NCBI RefSeq assembly: GCF_900143065.1
Contig: NZ_FRCX01000014.1
Span: 107,561-171,560 of the forward strand
Source of the DNA: Duganella sacchari
GTDB lineage: Bacteria > Pseudomonadota > Gammaproteobacteria > Burkholderiales > Burkholderiaceae_D
DNA length: 64,000 nucleotides
Direction: 5' to 3'
Part shown: piece by piece, positions 58,213-64,000 of the stretch
Layout of the letters: each line of letters starts with the position of its first letter
Position numbering within the stretch: position 1 is the first letter of the stretch
Program-made: the position numbers and the translations under genes
The notes under the pieces: generated by a model
Seen by the model: the letters and a program-made list of their open reading frames with translations, nothing else
The model's database searches: none
Told to the model about the DNA's origin: nothing

Positions 58213-59847
58213 CTAGTGGTCGCCGCCGGATGGCGTGGTGGCCGGGGCCGCTGGCGCTGCCGGTGCGGGCGCCGGTGCGCTTGCCGGTGCAGCGGGTGCG
58301 CGGCCTTCCAGCTTACCGTTGAGGAAGAAGTCAAAGCGGTTGGGCGGCACATAGTCGTCGGTGGGCAGCTTGTGGTCGGGCGGCAGCGGCTGCGCCAGGT
58401 GCGGCGTGACGATGAACACGAGTTCGGTGCGGTCGTTCTGGAAGTCGCTGCTGCGGAACAGTGCGCCCAGGATCGGAATTTCACCGAGGCCGGGGAAGGC
58501 CTTGATGCTGCTGGTGACGTTGTTCTTGATCAGGCCGCCGATGGCAAAGCTCTGGCCGTCAAACAGCTGCACGGTGGTGCTGGCGCGGCGCGTGGTGAAC
58601 GAGGGCAGCACGGCGGTGGCGGTGCTGCCGGTGGCGCTGATGCCGATGCCTTCGCGGTTGAGTTCAGACACTTCGGGCGTCACGCGCAGATTGATGCGGC
58701 CGTTGTCGAGCACGGTGGGGGTGAACTTGACGGCGATGCCATACTCTTTTTCTTCCAGCGTGACTTGCGGCGTGCCAGCCGTATTGTTCTGCGACACGGG
58801 AATGAAGATCTTGCCGCCCGCGAGGAAGCTGGCCTCCTGGCCGCTAATCGCCATCACGGTGGGTTCGGCCAGCACCTTGACCAGGCCGTCGTTCTTTTGC
58901 GCGTCCAGCGTAACGAACTTGCCGCTCTTGTTGTTGAAGGCGTCGATCTTGCTGGGATTGCCGCTGAGCAGATTGGACAGCATGGTGTAGGTCCAGCTGC
59001 CGCGCGTGCCGTTGAGGCCGACGCTGGCGCCGAGCTGGTCGACCAGGGTTTTGGACACCTCGGCAATTTTCACTTCCAGCATCACCTGCTGCGGCGCGGC
59101 GATGGCCAGCATATTGACCACGCGGCCGCTGCTGCTGCTGCTGCTGCCGCCCTGCGACAGGCCGGACATCGGGTCCATGGCGGCCTGGAAGGCGGCGCCG
59201 GCCGCTGCGCCGGAAGCGGCGGTAGGCGCGCCGCCGCCTGCTGCCGCCTGGGCTGCCTGCGCGGCCGCGTCGGGCGTGGCGGCATTGCCCTGGTTGCCGC
59301 TGCGCGCGTTGCGCTGCAAATAGGCGCTGGCCACGGTGACGATCTGCGACGCCCGCACCGCATCGGCCACGGTGCCGGACAGGATCAGCGAATTGCCGGA
59401 GACGGTGATGCGGATGTCGCGCTCATTCGGGAACAGCTCGGTGAACTGCTGGCGCAGCGCGGCGGTGTCGAGGCCGACGGTGATGTCGATGACGCTGGCC
59501 TGGTTGGCGCGGTTCCAGACGATGAGGTTGGTGGCGCCGGTGGTCTTGCCCAGCATGTAGATTTCGCTGGGATTGAGCAGGATGACGTCGGCAATCTTGG
59601 CGTCGCCGACGGCCACGCGCGCGGCGGGCGAGGGCAGGCGCATCAACGTAGACTTGCCGGCCGAGAGCGTGATCTCCTTGGCCAGTTCCATGCCGGGGGC
59701 GGCGGTGGCGGCGGGTGGGGCAGCGCCGGCCGCGCCTAACGCGGCCGGCGCTGCGGCGCCCAGCAGGGCGGCGAGGGCGACTTGGGCCACGAGGGCCGAG
59801 GCCCGCAGCGGCGTCGTGGGGAAAGGCGCAGAAGATACGTTGCTCAA
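58213..59847 (-). CDS. rcpA: Tad pilus outer-membrane secretin RcpA (CpaC)
   Basis: 544 residues from a TTG at 59847 with GGAGAA six bases upstream. A signal peptide and an Ala/Pro-rich stretch are followed by the pilus/secretin N-terminal domain (TLMRLPSPAARVAVGDAKIA, then VILLNPSEIYMLGKTTGATN), a BON-like/N1 domain (VSGNSLILSGTVADAVRASQ) and the secretin domain (MLEVKIAEVSKTLVDQLGAS, VLAEPTVMAISGQEASFLAG, PEVSELNREGIGISATG, LGEIPILGALFRSSDFQND). It forms the outer-membrane channel for the Flp fibre. It ends in an Ala/Pro-rich tail. Located between cpaB and the lipoprotein gene, as in standard Tad loci. Confidence 0.95.
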   Translation of the reverse strand: MSNVSSAPFPTTPLRASALVAQVALAALLGAAAPAALGAAGAAPPAATAAPGMELAKEITLSAGKSTLMRLPSPAARVAVGDAKIADVILLNPSEIYMLGKTTGATNLIVWNRANQASVIDITVGLDTAALRQQFTELFPNERDIRITVSGNSLILSGTVADAVRASQIVTVASAYLQRNARSGNQGNAATPDAAAQAAQAAAGGGAPTAASGAAAGAAFQAAMDPMSGLSQGGSSSSSSGRVVNMLAIAAPQQVMLEVKIAEVSKTLVDQLGASVGLNGTRGSWTYTMLSNLLSGNPSKIDAFNNKSGKFVTLDAQKNDGLVKVLAEPTVMAISGQEASFLAGGKIFIPVSQNNTAGTPQVTLEEKEYGIAVKFTPTVLDNGRINLRVTPEVSELNREGIGISATGSTATAVLPSFTTRRASTTVQLFDGQSFAIGGLIKNNVTSSIKAFPGLGEIPILGALFRSSDFQNDRTELVFIVTPHLAQPLPPDHKLPTDDYVPPNRFDFFLNGKLEGRAPAAPASAPAPAPAAPAAPATTPSGGDH

Positions 59848-59865
59848 GTCGCGTTCTCCGGTGGC

Positions 59866-60735
59866 TTAAAATTGTTGTGAACTGCGTTCCAGACCCTTGA
59901 TGACTTCCACCTTGTCGCCGTCGCGCTGCACCTTGGGCAGGGCACGCGCAGCAGCTGGCGCGGCGGCCACCGGTGGCGGCGCCACAGGCGCGGGCACCTC
60001 GCGTACCGGTGCGGTGCTGACCGGCACGCCTTCCAGCAGGCTGCTCTTGGTGGCGCCGCCGGTGTTGGCGGAATTCGGATCGATCTGGTTGCGCAGCACC
60101 AGCGACAGCGTGCCCACGCTGCGCGCCAGGTCCAGCTTCTCGACCTGCTCCGGCGTAAGTTCCAGCGTGACGGCGTTGACGACTTTCGGCTTGGTATCGT
60201 CGCGGTTGGATTCCTGCGCAATCGCCAGCACCAGGATGCGCTCCAGCACGATCTTGGAGATCGCCTGTTCGCGCGTCAGGTTGTCGCCGCGGTTGTCGCT
60301 CGAGGTATTGACGAGGATGTCGACATAGTTGCCGGGCAGCGCAAAGCCGGCCACGCCCACCACATCGTTGACGCGCACGGTCATGGCGCGCTTGCCTTCC
60401 GCCACCACGGACGACAGGCCGCCTGCGGTGCCGGCCGGCGCCAGCTTGCCTTCGGTGATGGGCTCGCCGCGCTGGATGTTGGAGCGCGTGATGCGCCCTT
60501 CGAGCGACTTGGCATCGGTCATCGCGCCGGGCGGTACCGAGCTGGCGGGCCAGTCCACCATGTGCACCAGTTCCGGCGTGAGGCGCGCGCCCATGCTGAT
60601 GTCCAGCATGGCGACCGCGACCCGGTTGCTGTTGCTGGCCGACTGCCCGGCGATCCATTGCGCTGCCACCACCACGGCTGCCAGCGCCAGAAACAGCGCC
60701 ACACCGATCATGACCAAAGCCCGAGTATTTCTCAT
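59866..60735 (-). CDS. cpaB: Tad pilus assembly protein CpaB/RcpC
   Basis: 289 residues, ATG overlapping the AAA-ATPase stop (ATGA) with GGAAGG upstream. One N-terminal membrane helix (ALVMIGVALFLALAAVVVAA) precedes the SAF domain (AVAMLDISMGARLTPELVHM, then LEGRITRSNIQRGEPITEGK) and a second conserved block (VNDVVGVAGFALPGNYVDIL, then VTLELTPEQVEKLDLARSVG). It links the inner membrane to the secretin, possibly touching peptidoglycan through the SAF fold. Confidence 0.95.
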   Translation of the reverse strand: MRNTRALVMIGVALFLALAAVVVAAQWIAGQSASNSNRVAVAMLDISMGARLTPELVHMVDWPASSVPPGAMTDAKSLEGRITRSNIQRGEPITEGKLAPAGTAGGLSSVVAEGKRAMTVRVNDVVGVAGFALPGNYVDILVNTSSDNRGDNLTREQAISKIVLERILVLAIAQESNRDDTKPKVVNAVTLELTPEQVEKLDLARSVGTLSLVLRNQIDPNSANTGGATKSSLLEGVPVSTAPVREVPAPVAPPPVAAAPAAARALPKVQRDGDKVEVIKGLERSSQQF

Positions 60736-62138
60736 CCCGACCTTCCTTGATTAAGCGGATTGGATTGTTGTTCGCGTCGTTCGCGTTCCTTCTTCTGCTG
60801 TTCGGCGGCGACGCGTCGCGCGCCGGCGCCGGCAAAGTAGTTGTGCCAGGCCCAGTCCAGCGAGCGCTGGCTTAACGTGGGCGGCGTGCTTTCGTAGCGG
60901 GCCAGGTCGCGCACCTGGCGTATCAGGTCGCGCGGATAGCAGGCCAGCAACGGCGTCTCATCCTTGGCATGCAGACCGCTCAGCAGATAGTCGAAGGCGG
61001 CGGTGTCAAATGCAATGCCGTACTGCGCGCAGGCCTGGCGGAACAGCAGCTCATATTCCGCGGGCGATTGCGGCGGTACTTCGATCTTGTATCCCAGCCG
61101 GCGGAGGAAGGCGCCATCCGATAAACGTTCCGGCAGAAAGTTAGACGAGAATACCACGACCACATCGAAAGGCACTTGAAAAACCAGTCCGGTGTGCAAG
61201 GAAAGATAATCGACGCCACGGTCCATCGGCACGATCCAGCGGTTCATGAGTTCCAGCGGCGAACAGCGCTGGCGGCCCAGGTCGTCGATGATGAAGATGC
61301 CGTTGTTGGCTTTCAGATGAGGAGGCGCCTGATACAGCCGCGTGTTGGCGTCAAAGCGCAGGTCCAGCATTTCCAGCGTGAGCTCGCCGCCGGTCAATGC
61401 GGTGGGCCGTTGCAGGCCGCGCACCCAGCGCGCATCGAGCGTGCGCAGCAGGTCGCCGCTGTCGTCGGCTGGCGTCGCGCCATTGAGCGGACGGTGCTGC
61501 ACCGGATCGTAGAAGGGCACGACTTCGCCATCGATCATGATGGCGTAGGGGACGGCGATGGCGCCATGCAGCAGGCCGCACAGGCGTTCCGCCAGATAGG
61601 TCTTGCCGCTGCCGGCCAGGCCGTAGATGAACATGGCGCGGCCCGAGTTCATGGCAGCGCCAAGCTGGTCCAGCACCTGCGGGCTGGCGACGACATCGTG
61701 GAAAGACGCTTGCACCGCTGCACGCGTGACGTGCAGATGGCGCACGCTTTGCGATTCCATCTGCGCCACATAGGCGGCCAGCGTGACAGGCGCGGGACCG
61801 GCGTAGGAGTTGCGGTTGAGGCAGGCGATGGCGCGCTGCATGCCGGCGTCGGTCAGGTGGTAGGTGAGGTCGGCATCGGTGCCGCTGCTGCCGCTGCGCG
61901 TGACCTCGCACAGTTTTTCGTTGCGTAAATGCGTCACCAGCGGCGTGATGACGCTGACACTGAGTTTTAAATGGCCAGCCAGTTCCGGCAATCGGACCTG
62001 GCCGCGCTGGAACAGCACCTTGCACAGCAGCTCGACCAGGAACAGAAAGGGCAAGCCCGTTTCGTCCGTGGTCCGGGGCGCGCGCGCCTCGGCGGGAGGC
62101 GGCAGCGTGGGAGAGTCTGTAGCCTGCTGGGTGTGCAT
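60732..62138 (-). CDS. Tad-locus AAA+ ATPase with N-terminal winged helix
   Basis: 468 residues. The N-terminus (about 28-115) has a winged-helix look (LVELLCKVLFQRGQVRLPEL, then LSVSVITPLVTHLRNEKLCE, a MarR/TrmB-like fold). The AAA core has Walker A FIYGLAGSGKTYLAERL (about 170-186), Walker B IFIIDDLGRQRC, a sensor VVVFSSNFLPERL and an arginine-finger region LRRLGYKIEVPP. The last 40 residues are Arg/Glu-rich. It overlaps cpaB by four bases and follows tadV by eight, so it belongs to the pilus operon, yet it is not a core Tad component. A role in pilus-gene regulation or machine control is speculative. Confidence 0.85.
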   Translation of the reverse strand: MHTQQATDSPTLPPPAEARAPRTTDETGLPFLFLVELLCKVLFQRGQVRLPELAGHLKLSVSVITPLVTHLRNEKLCEVTRSGSSGTDADLTYHLTDAGMQRAIACLNRNSYAGPAPVTLAAYVAQMESQSVRHLHVTRAAVQASFHDVVASPQVLDQLGAAMNSGRAMFIYGLAGSGKTYLAERLCGLLHGAIAVPYAIMIDGEVVPFYDPVQHRPLNGATPADDSGDLLRTLDARWVRGLQRPTALTGGELTLEMLDLRFDANTRLYQAPPHLKANNGIFIIDDLGRQRCSPLELMNRWIVPMDRGVDYLSLHTGLVFQVPFDVVVVFSSNFLPERLSDGAFLRRLGYKIEVPPQSPAEYELLFRQACAQYGIAFDTAAFDYLLSGLHAKDETPLLACYPRDLIRQVRDLARYESTPPTLSQRSLDWAWHNYFAGAGARRVAAEQQKKERERREQQSNPLNQGRSG

Positions 62139-62146
62139 GGTTCCCC

Positions 62147-62722
62147 TTAGAAGAACAGGCTGCGTCCGGTGCTGGCGCCGAAGATCAGGTAGGGCGCGGC
62201 GCCGGCGGCAATCGCTACGGCGTAGGGCAGGCGGCCGCTGGGCGTGGCCGGCGCGTCCATCTTGGGCACTTCGCCCGCGAGCGAGCGCAGCATGCTGTAT
62301 TTGAGCAGGTGCCAGGTGTTGTACACCATGGGCTTGAGGCGGCCGTTAAAGCCAGCCACCACCAGCGCCAGCACGCCGCCCGCGAGCAGCGTCAACAGCC
62401 AGATGCCGGTTACCGCGCCGGGGCCGACAAACGCGCCGATCATGGCCAGCAGCTTGACGTCGCCCGCGCCCAGCGCGCGCATCGCGTACATGGGAAGCAG
62501 CAGCAGCAGGCCTACAGCCAGGCCAGCCAGCGCCTTGAGAAAACCGATGCCGCCAAAGACTTGTATGAACAGACCGTCGCCAGGTGGCAACGCCGTGTTC
62601 AGGATCAGGCCCAGCACGGCGCCGCCGAAGACCAGGGCATTGGGAATGCGGCGCGTCCGTAAATCGTTCCACACAGCGAGTGCCAGCAGTACACACAGGA
62701 TAACCAGCGGCAAAAAGGTCAT
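62147..62722 (-). CDS. tadV: Prepilin peptidase TadV (CpaA), A24 family
   Basis: 191 residues, about six membrane helices. Both catalytic aspartates are visible: D in AVWNDLRTRRIPN (near residue 20) and D in MRALGAGDVKLLAMIGAFVG. It is an aspartyl protease that cleaves Flp prepilins after the glycine. It lacks the N-terminal methylase domain of PilD, as expected for CpaA/TadV. The first gene after the pilin cluster, separated from it by a strong terminator hairpin, so the assembly operon probably has its own promoter. Confidence 0.95.
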   Translation of the reverse strand: MTFLPLVILCVLLALAVWNDLRTRRIPNALVFGGAVLGLILNTALPPGDGLFIQVFGGIGFLKALAGLAVGLLLLLPMYAMRALGAGDVKLLAMIGAFVGPGAVTGIWLLTLLAGGVLALVVAGFNGRLKPMVYNTWHLLKYSMLRSLAGEVPKMDAPATPSGRLPYAVAIAAGAAPYLIFGASTGRSLFF

Positions 62723-62765
62723 GAGTTCGCCTTATGAAAAGGGAGCAGACAATTGAGTGTATAGA

Positions 62766-62801
62766 AAATTTCCGGAACGGCGTACACCGTTCCGGAAATT
62801 T
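62766..62801. terminator. Strong bidirectional hairpin between flp1 and tadV
   Basis: A 15-bp perfect stem (62766-62780 with 62787-62801, AAATTTCCGGAACGG and its complement) with a six-base loop. The A/T-rich outer arms give T-runs on both strands. It would end the pilin transcript before tadV, or partially attenuate it, allowing excess pilin over machine subunits. The remaining bases 62802-62888 hold nothing recognisable. Confidence 0.9.
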
Positions 62802-62888
62802 TTTGCAACTTGCATCTCAGGAGGATTGCCGCCGCTGCCGCTGTCGTTCGACGACAGGCAGGACTGGCTGGCCCAAGGGGCTAATTGC

Positions 62889-63056
62889 TCAGGACGATTT
62901 GATCAGGCCGGAAATGTAGGTCAGCGAGGCGGTCAGCTTGGGACCCAGGATGGCCAGGCCGGCGGTGATGGCGGCGGCGATGGCAGCTGCCATCAGGGCG
63001 TATTCGATGGCGGTGATGCCGTCTTCGTCGCGGATGAAGTGTTTGATTGCGTTCAT
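62889..63056 (-). CDS. Flp type IVb pilin 1
   Basis: 55 residues: MNAIKHFIRDEDG, then mature ITAIEYALMAAAIAAAITAG, then LAILGPKLTASLTYISGLIK and SS. Cleavage after the glycine by TadV leaves the conserved Glu at position five and the hydrophobic helix of Flp pilins. GAGG is seven bases before the ATG. It has its own candidate promoter and operator (63145-63208) and a leader containing a 36-base repeat shared with pilin 4. It differs from pilins 3 and 4 at only a few positions. Confidence 0.95.
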   Translation of the reverse strand: MNAIKHFIRDEDGITAIEYALMAAAIAAAITAGLAILGPKLTASLTYISGLIKSS

Positions 63057-63097
63057 GATGAGCCTCGTTAAAGTTGGTTGAGTGAGAGTGTTTTCTG

Positions 63098-63133
63098 CTT
63101 CAACTAAAACGGGGTTCAGGTTTTAGGTACTGC
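63098..63133 (-). repeat. 36-base leader repeat, copy 1 (stem-loop in the flp1 5' leader)
   Basis: Identical to 63961-63996 over 36 bases. In the mRNA sense it holds CTAAAAC and GTTTTAG around a nine-base loop (inverted repeat 63104-63126). It begins about five bases after the predicted transcription start, so it would form a 5'-terminal hairpin 42 bases before the ATG. Confidence 0.85.
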
Positions 63134-63144
63134 TGATGTAAGTC

Positions 63145-63208
63145 ATTCTATGCAGCTTGCTGCTGGTGCGCAGCGGACAAACGTCACTTTGTGTCGTGAC
63201 ATTTGTCA
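63145..63208 (-). promoter_or_regulatory. flp1 promoter with bipartite operator, copy 1
   Basis: Minus strand: two TGAC-N4-GTC elements 22 bases apart (63195-63208 and 63174-63186), the first extended to the 16-base palindrome CGTGACATTTGTCACG. Twenty-three bases further downstream is TAGAAT (63145-63150, five of six -10 matches). The same arrangement occurs before flp2. The -35 region is poor, suggesting an activator-dependent promoter. Confidence 0.65.
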
Positions 63209-63215
63209 CGGTGAT

Positions 63216-63365
63216 TCAGGTCTTGGAGCCCAGCACGGCCAGTACCGCAATGAGGATGATGACCGACGCCAGGGCTGCGATCAGCGCGTATTCCAGCAGC
63301 GTGGCGCCGTCGTCGTTGCGGACGAAGCGGGCAAGACTGCGGTGAATGAGGGACGTGCGGCGCAT
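63216..63365 (-). CDS. Flp-type pilin 2 (divergent)
   Basis: 49 residues from the ATG at 63365 with AGGAG six bases upstream: MRRTSLIHRSLARFVRNDDG, then ATLLEYALIAALASVIILIA and VLAVLGSKT. It has the Gly cleavage site and the Glu at mature position five. Its hydrophobic helix and longer basic leader differ clearly from the other three pilins and it lacks their C-terminal tail, so it may be a minor pilin or a separate fibre subunit. It has its own operator-bearing promoter. Confidence 0.92.
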   Translation of the reverse strand: MRRTSLIHRSLARFVRNDDGATLLEYALIAALASVIILIAVLAVLGSKT

Positions 63366-63401
63366 TACAGACTCCTGGCTGGGCGAGTGATTCAAAGTCT
63401 C

Positions 63402-63465
63402 ATTGTGGCGGGGCGGGAGCGTTTTCACATCGGACAAACGTCATGGCGTGGCGTGACATTTGTCA
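63402..63465 (-). promoter_or_regulatory. flp2 promoter with bipartite operator, copy 2
   Basis: The 35-base element at 63431-63465 matches 63174-63208 at the outer 13 and 14 bases exactly, with only the middle eight bases differing. A CACAAT hexamer (63402-63407) lies 23 bases downstream, exactly the distance seen at flp1. The ATG follows 37 bases later. Confidence 0.65.
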
Positions 63466-63488
63466 TTATTTTTTGTCTACGTTGCAGG

Positions 63489-63517
63489 TAAAAAAAATCC
63501 GGGCCGAGGCCCGGACA
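63489..63517 (-). terminator. Rho-independent terminator after flp3
   Basis: Minus strand: TCCGGGC, CTCG loop, GCCCGGA, followed by a run of eight T. It ends the flp4-flp3 transcript before the flp2 promoter. Confidence 0.9.
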
Positions 63518-63550
63518 AATACTAGGAGCTTACAACGAGGAGACTGTGAA

Positions 63551-63718
63551 TCAGGAGGACTTGATGAGGCCCGAAATATAGGTCAGCGAAGCGGTGATCT
63601 TTGGCCCGAGGATCGCCAGGCCAGCGGTGATCGCGGCGGCGATGGCAGCGGCCATCAGGGCGTATTCGATCGCAGTGATGCCGTCTTCGTCGTGGATGAA
63701 ATGTTTGATTGCGTTCAT
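63551..63718 (-). CDS. Flp type IVb pilin 3
   Basis: 55 residues, MNAIKHFIHDEDG then ITAIEYALMAAAIAAAITAG and LAILGPKITASLTYISGLIK, SS. Two visible differences from pilin 1 (His for Arg at residue 9, Ile for Leu at 41). AAGGAG lies seven bases before the ATG. Only 39 bases separate it from the pilin 4 stop, with no terminator, so the two are probably co-transcribed. Confidence 0.95.
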   Translation of the reverse strand: MNAIKHFIHDEDGITAIEYALMAAAIAAAITAGLAILGPKITASLTYISGLIKSS

Positions 63719-63757
63719 GATGCGTCTCCTTGAGAGATAGTCAATGTTGTACGGGGA

Positions 63758-63925
63758 TTACGACGATTTGATCAGACCGGAGATGTAGGTCAGGGAGGCG
63801 GTGATCTTTGGTCCCAGGATCGCCAGGCCGGCGGTAATCGCGGCGGCGATGGCTGCTGCCATCAGGGCGTACTCGATAGCGGTGATGCCAGCTTCGTCGT
63901 TGATGAACTGTTTGACTGCATTCAT
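63758..63925 (-). CDS. Flp type IVb pilin 4
   Basis: 55 residues, MNAVKQFINDEAG then ITAIEYALMAAAIAAAITAG and LAILGPKITASLTYISGLIK, SS. The mature part is identical to pilin 3; differences are confined to the leader peptide. GGAG lies six bases before the ATG. Its leader carries the second copy of the 36-base repeat; its promoter should lie just beyond the window end. Confidence 0.95.
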   Translation of the reverse strand: MNAVKQFINDEAGITAIEYALMAAAIAAAITAGLAILGPKITASLTYISGLIKSS

Positions 63926-63960
63926 GATGAACTCCGTAAGTTAGTTGAGAGAGTGGATGA

Positions 63961-63996
63961 CTTCAACTAAAACGGGGTTCAGGTTTTAGGTACTGC
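63961..63996 (-). repeat. 36-base leader repeat, copy 2 (upstream of flp4)
   Basis: Identical to 63098-63133, with the same CTAAAAC/GTTTTAG inverted repeat (63967-63989), 36 bases before the flp4 ATG. Promoter elements expected about 12-75 bases beyond it fall mostly outside the window. Confidence 0.85.
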
Positions 63997-64000
63997 GTTG

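Noticed and set aside
63098..63996. Direct repeats in the pilin region considered as a CRISPR-like array
   Set aside because: Only two copies, 863 bases apart, each at the same place in a pilin leader; no spacers and no cas genes.

Overview
The window looks like chromosomal DNA of a GC-rich betaproteobacterium of the Oxalobacteraceae (Massilia, Duganella, Janthinobacterium or a relative). The basis is overall protein character: Burkholderiales-type small proteins, a Flp/Tad locus, CHASE3 chemoreceptors ending in a DEWE(A/E)F tail, and an LPS/O-antigen style glycan region. I could not run a taxonomic search. No rRNA, tRNA, insertion sequence or CRISPR array was seen.

Layout. 1-5.7 kb: end of a chemoreceptor, a small cysteine-rich protein, a beta-propeller diguanylate cyclase, and an RhlE-type helicase. 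5.7-18.6 kb: a minus-strand glycan region read as two transcription units. The first is wzm-wzt-FkbM methyltransferase-two glycosyltransferases. The second has its own promoter near 10.94 kb and encodes a polytopic membrane protein, a GT2 enzyme, a WecD-like acetyltransferase, a small EamA/SMR-like protein and WecE; together these could make, lipid-load, flip and transfer a dideoxyaminosugar. 18.7-32.4 kb: a Crp-family regulator, a surface-protein-assembly-like outer-membrane barrel, a CHASE2 adenylate cyclase, a divergent FecR-domain exported protein, a 998-residue RTX/DUF4214 protein (S-layer candidate), and a complete type I secretion system. Perfect TGTGA-N6-TCACA sites sit upstream of the FecR gene, the S-layer-like gene and the secretion operon. 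This suggests one cAMP-controlled surface-layer circuit encoded in one place.

32.4-49.7 kb is mixed: two divergent acyltransferases, small DUF proteins, the tRNA hydroxylase TrhO, a low-GC orphan colicin-type immunity gene, dnaE, a VirK/YbjX protein, a FixL/FixJ-like two-component pair, an unusual O-antigen-ligase/heptosyltransferase-like fusion, waaF, a second diguanylate cyclase and an esterase-like hydrolase.

49.7-64 kb: a CHASE3 chemoreceptor, an Ig-like lipoprotein, and a minus-strand Tad (Flp pilus) locus. Read in transcription order the locus is flp4-flp3, flp2, flp1, tadV, a winged-helix AAA ATPase, cpaB, secretin, lipoprotein, tadZ, tadA, tadB, tadC and the Ig-like lipoprotein. Two pilin promoters carry the same 35-base bipartite operator at the same distance from a -10 box. 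Two pilin leaders share an identical 36-base segment able to form a stem-loop. The minor-pilin genes tadE/F/G and the TPR gene tadD are not in the window.
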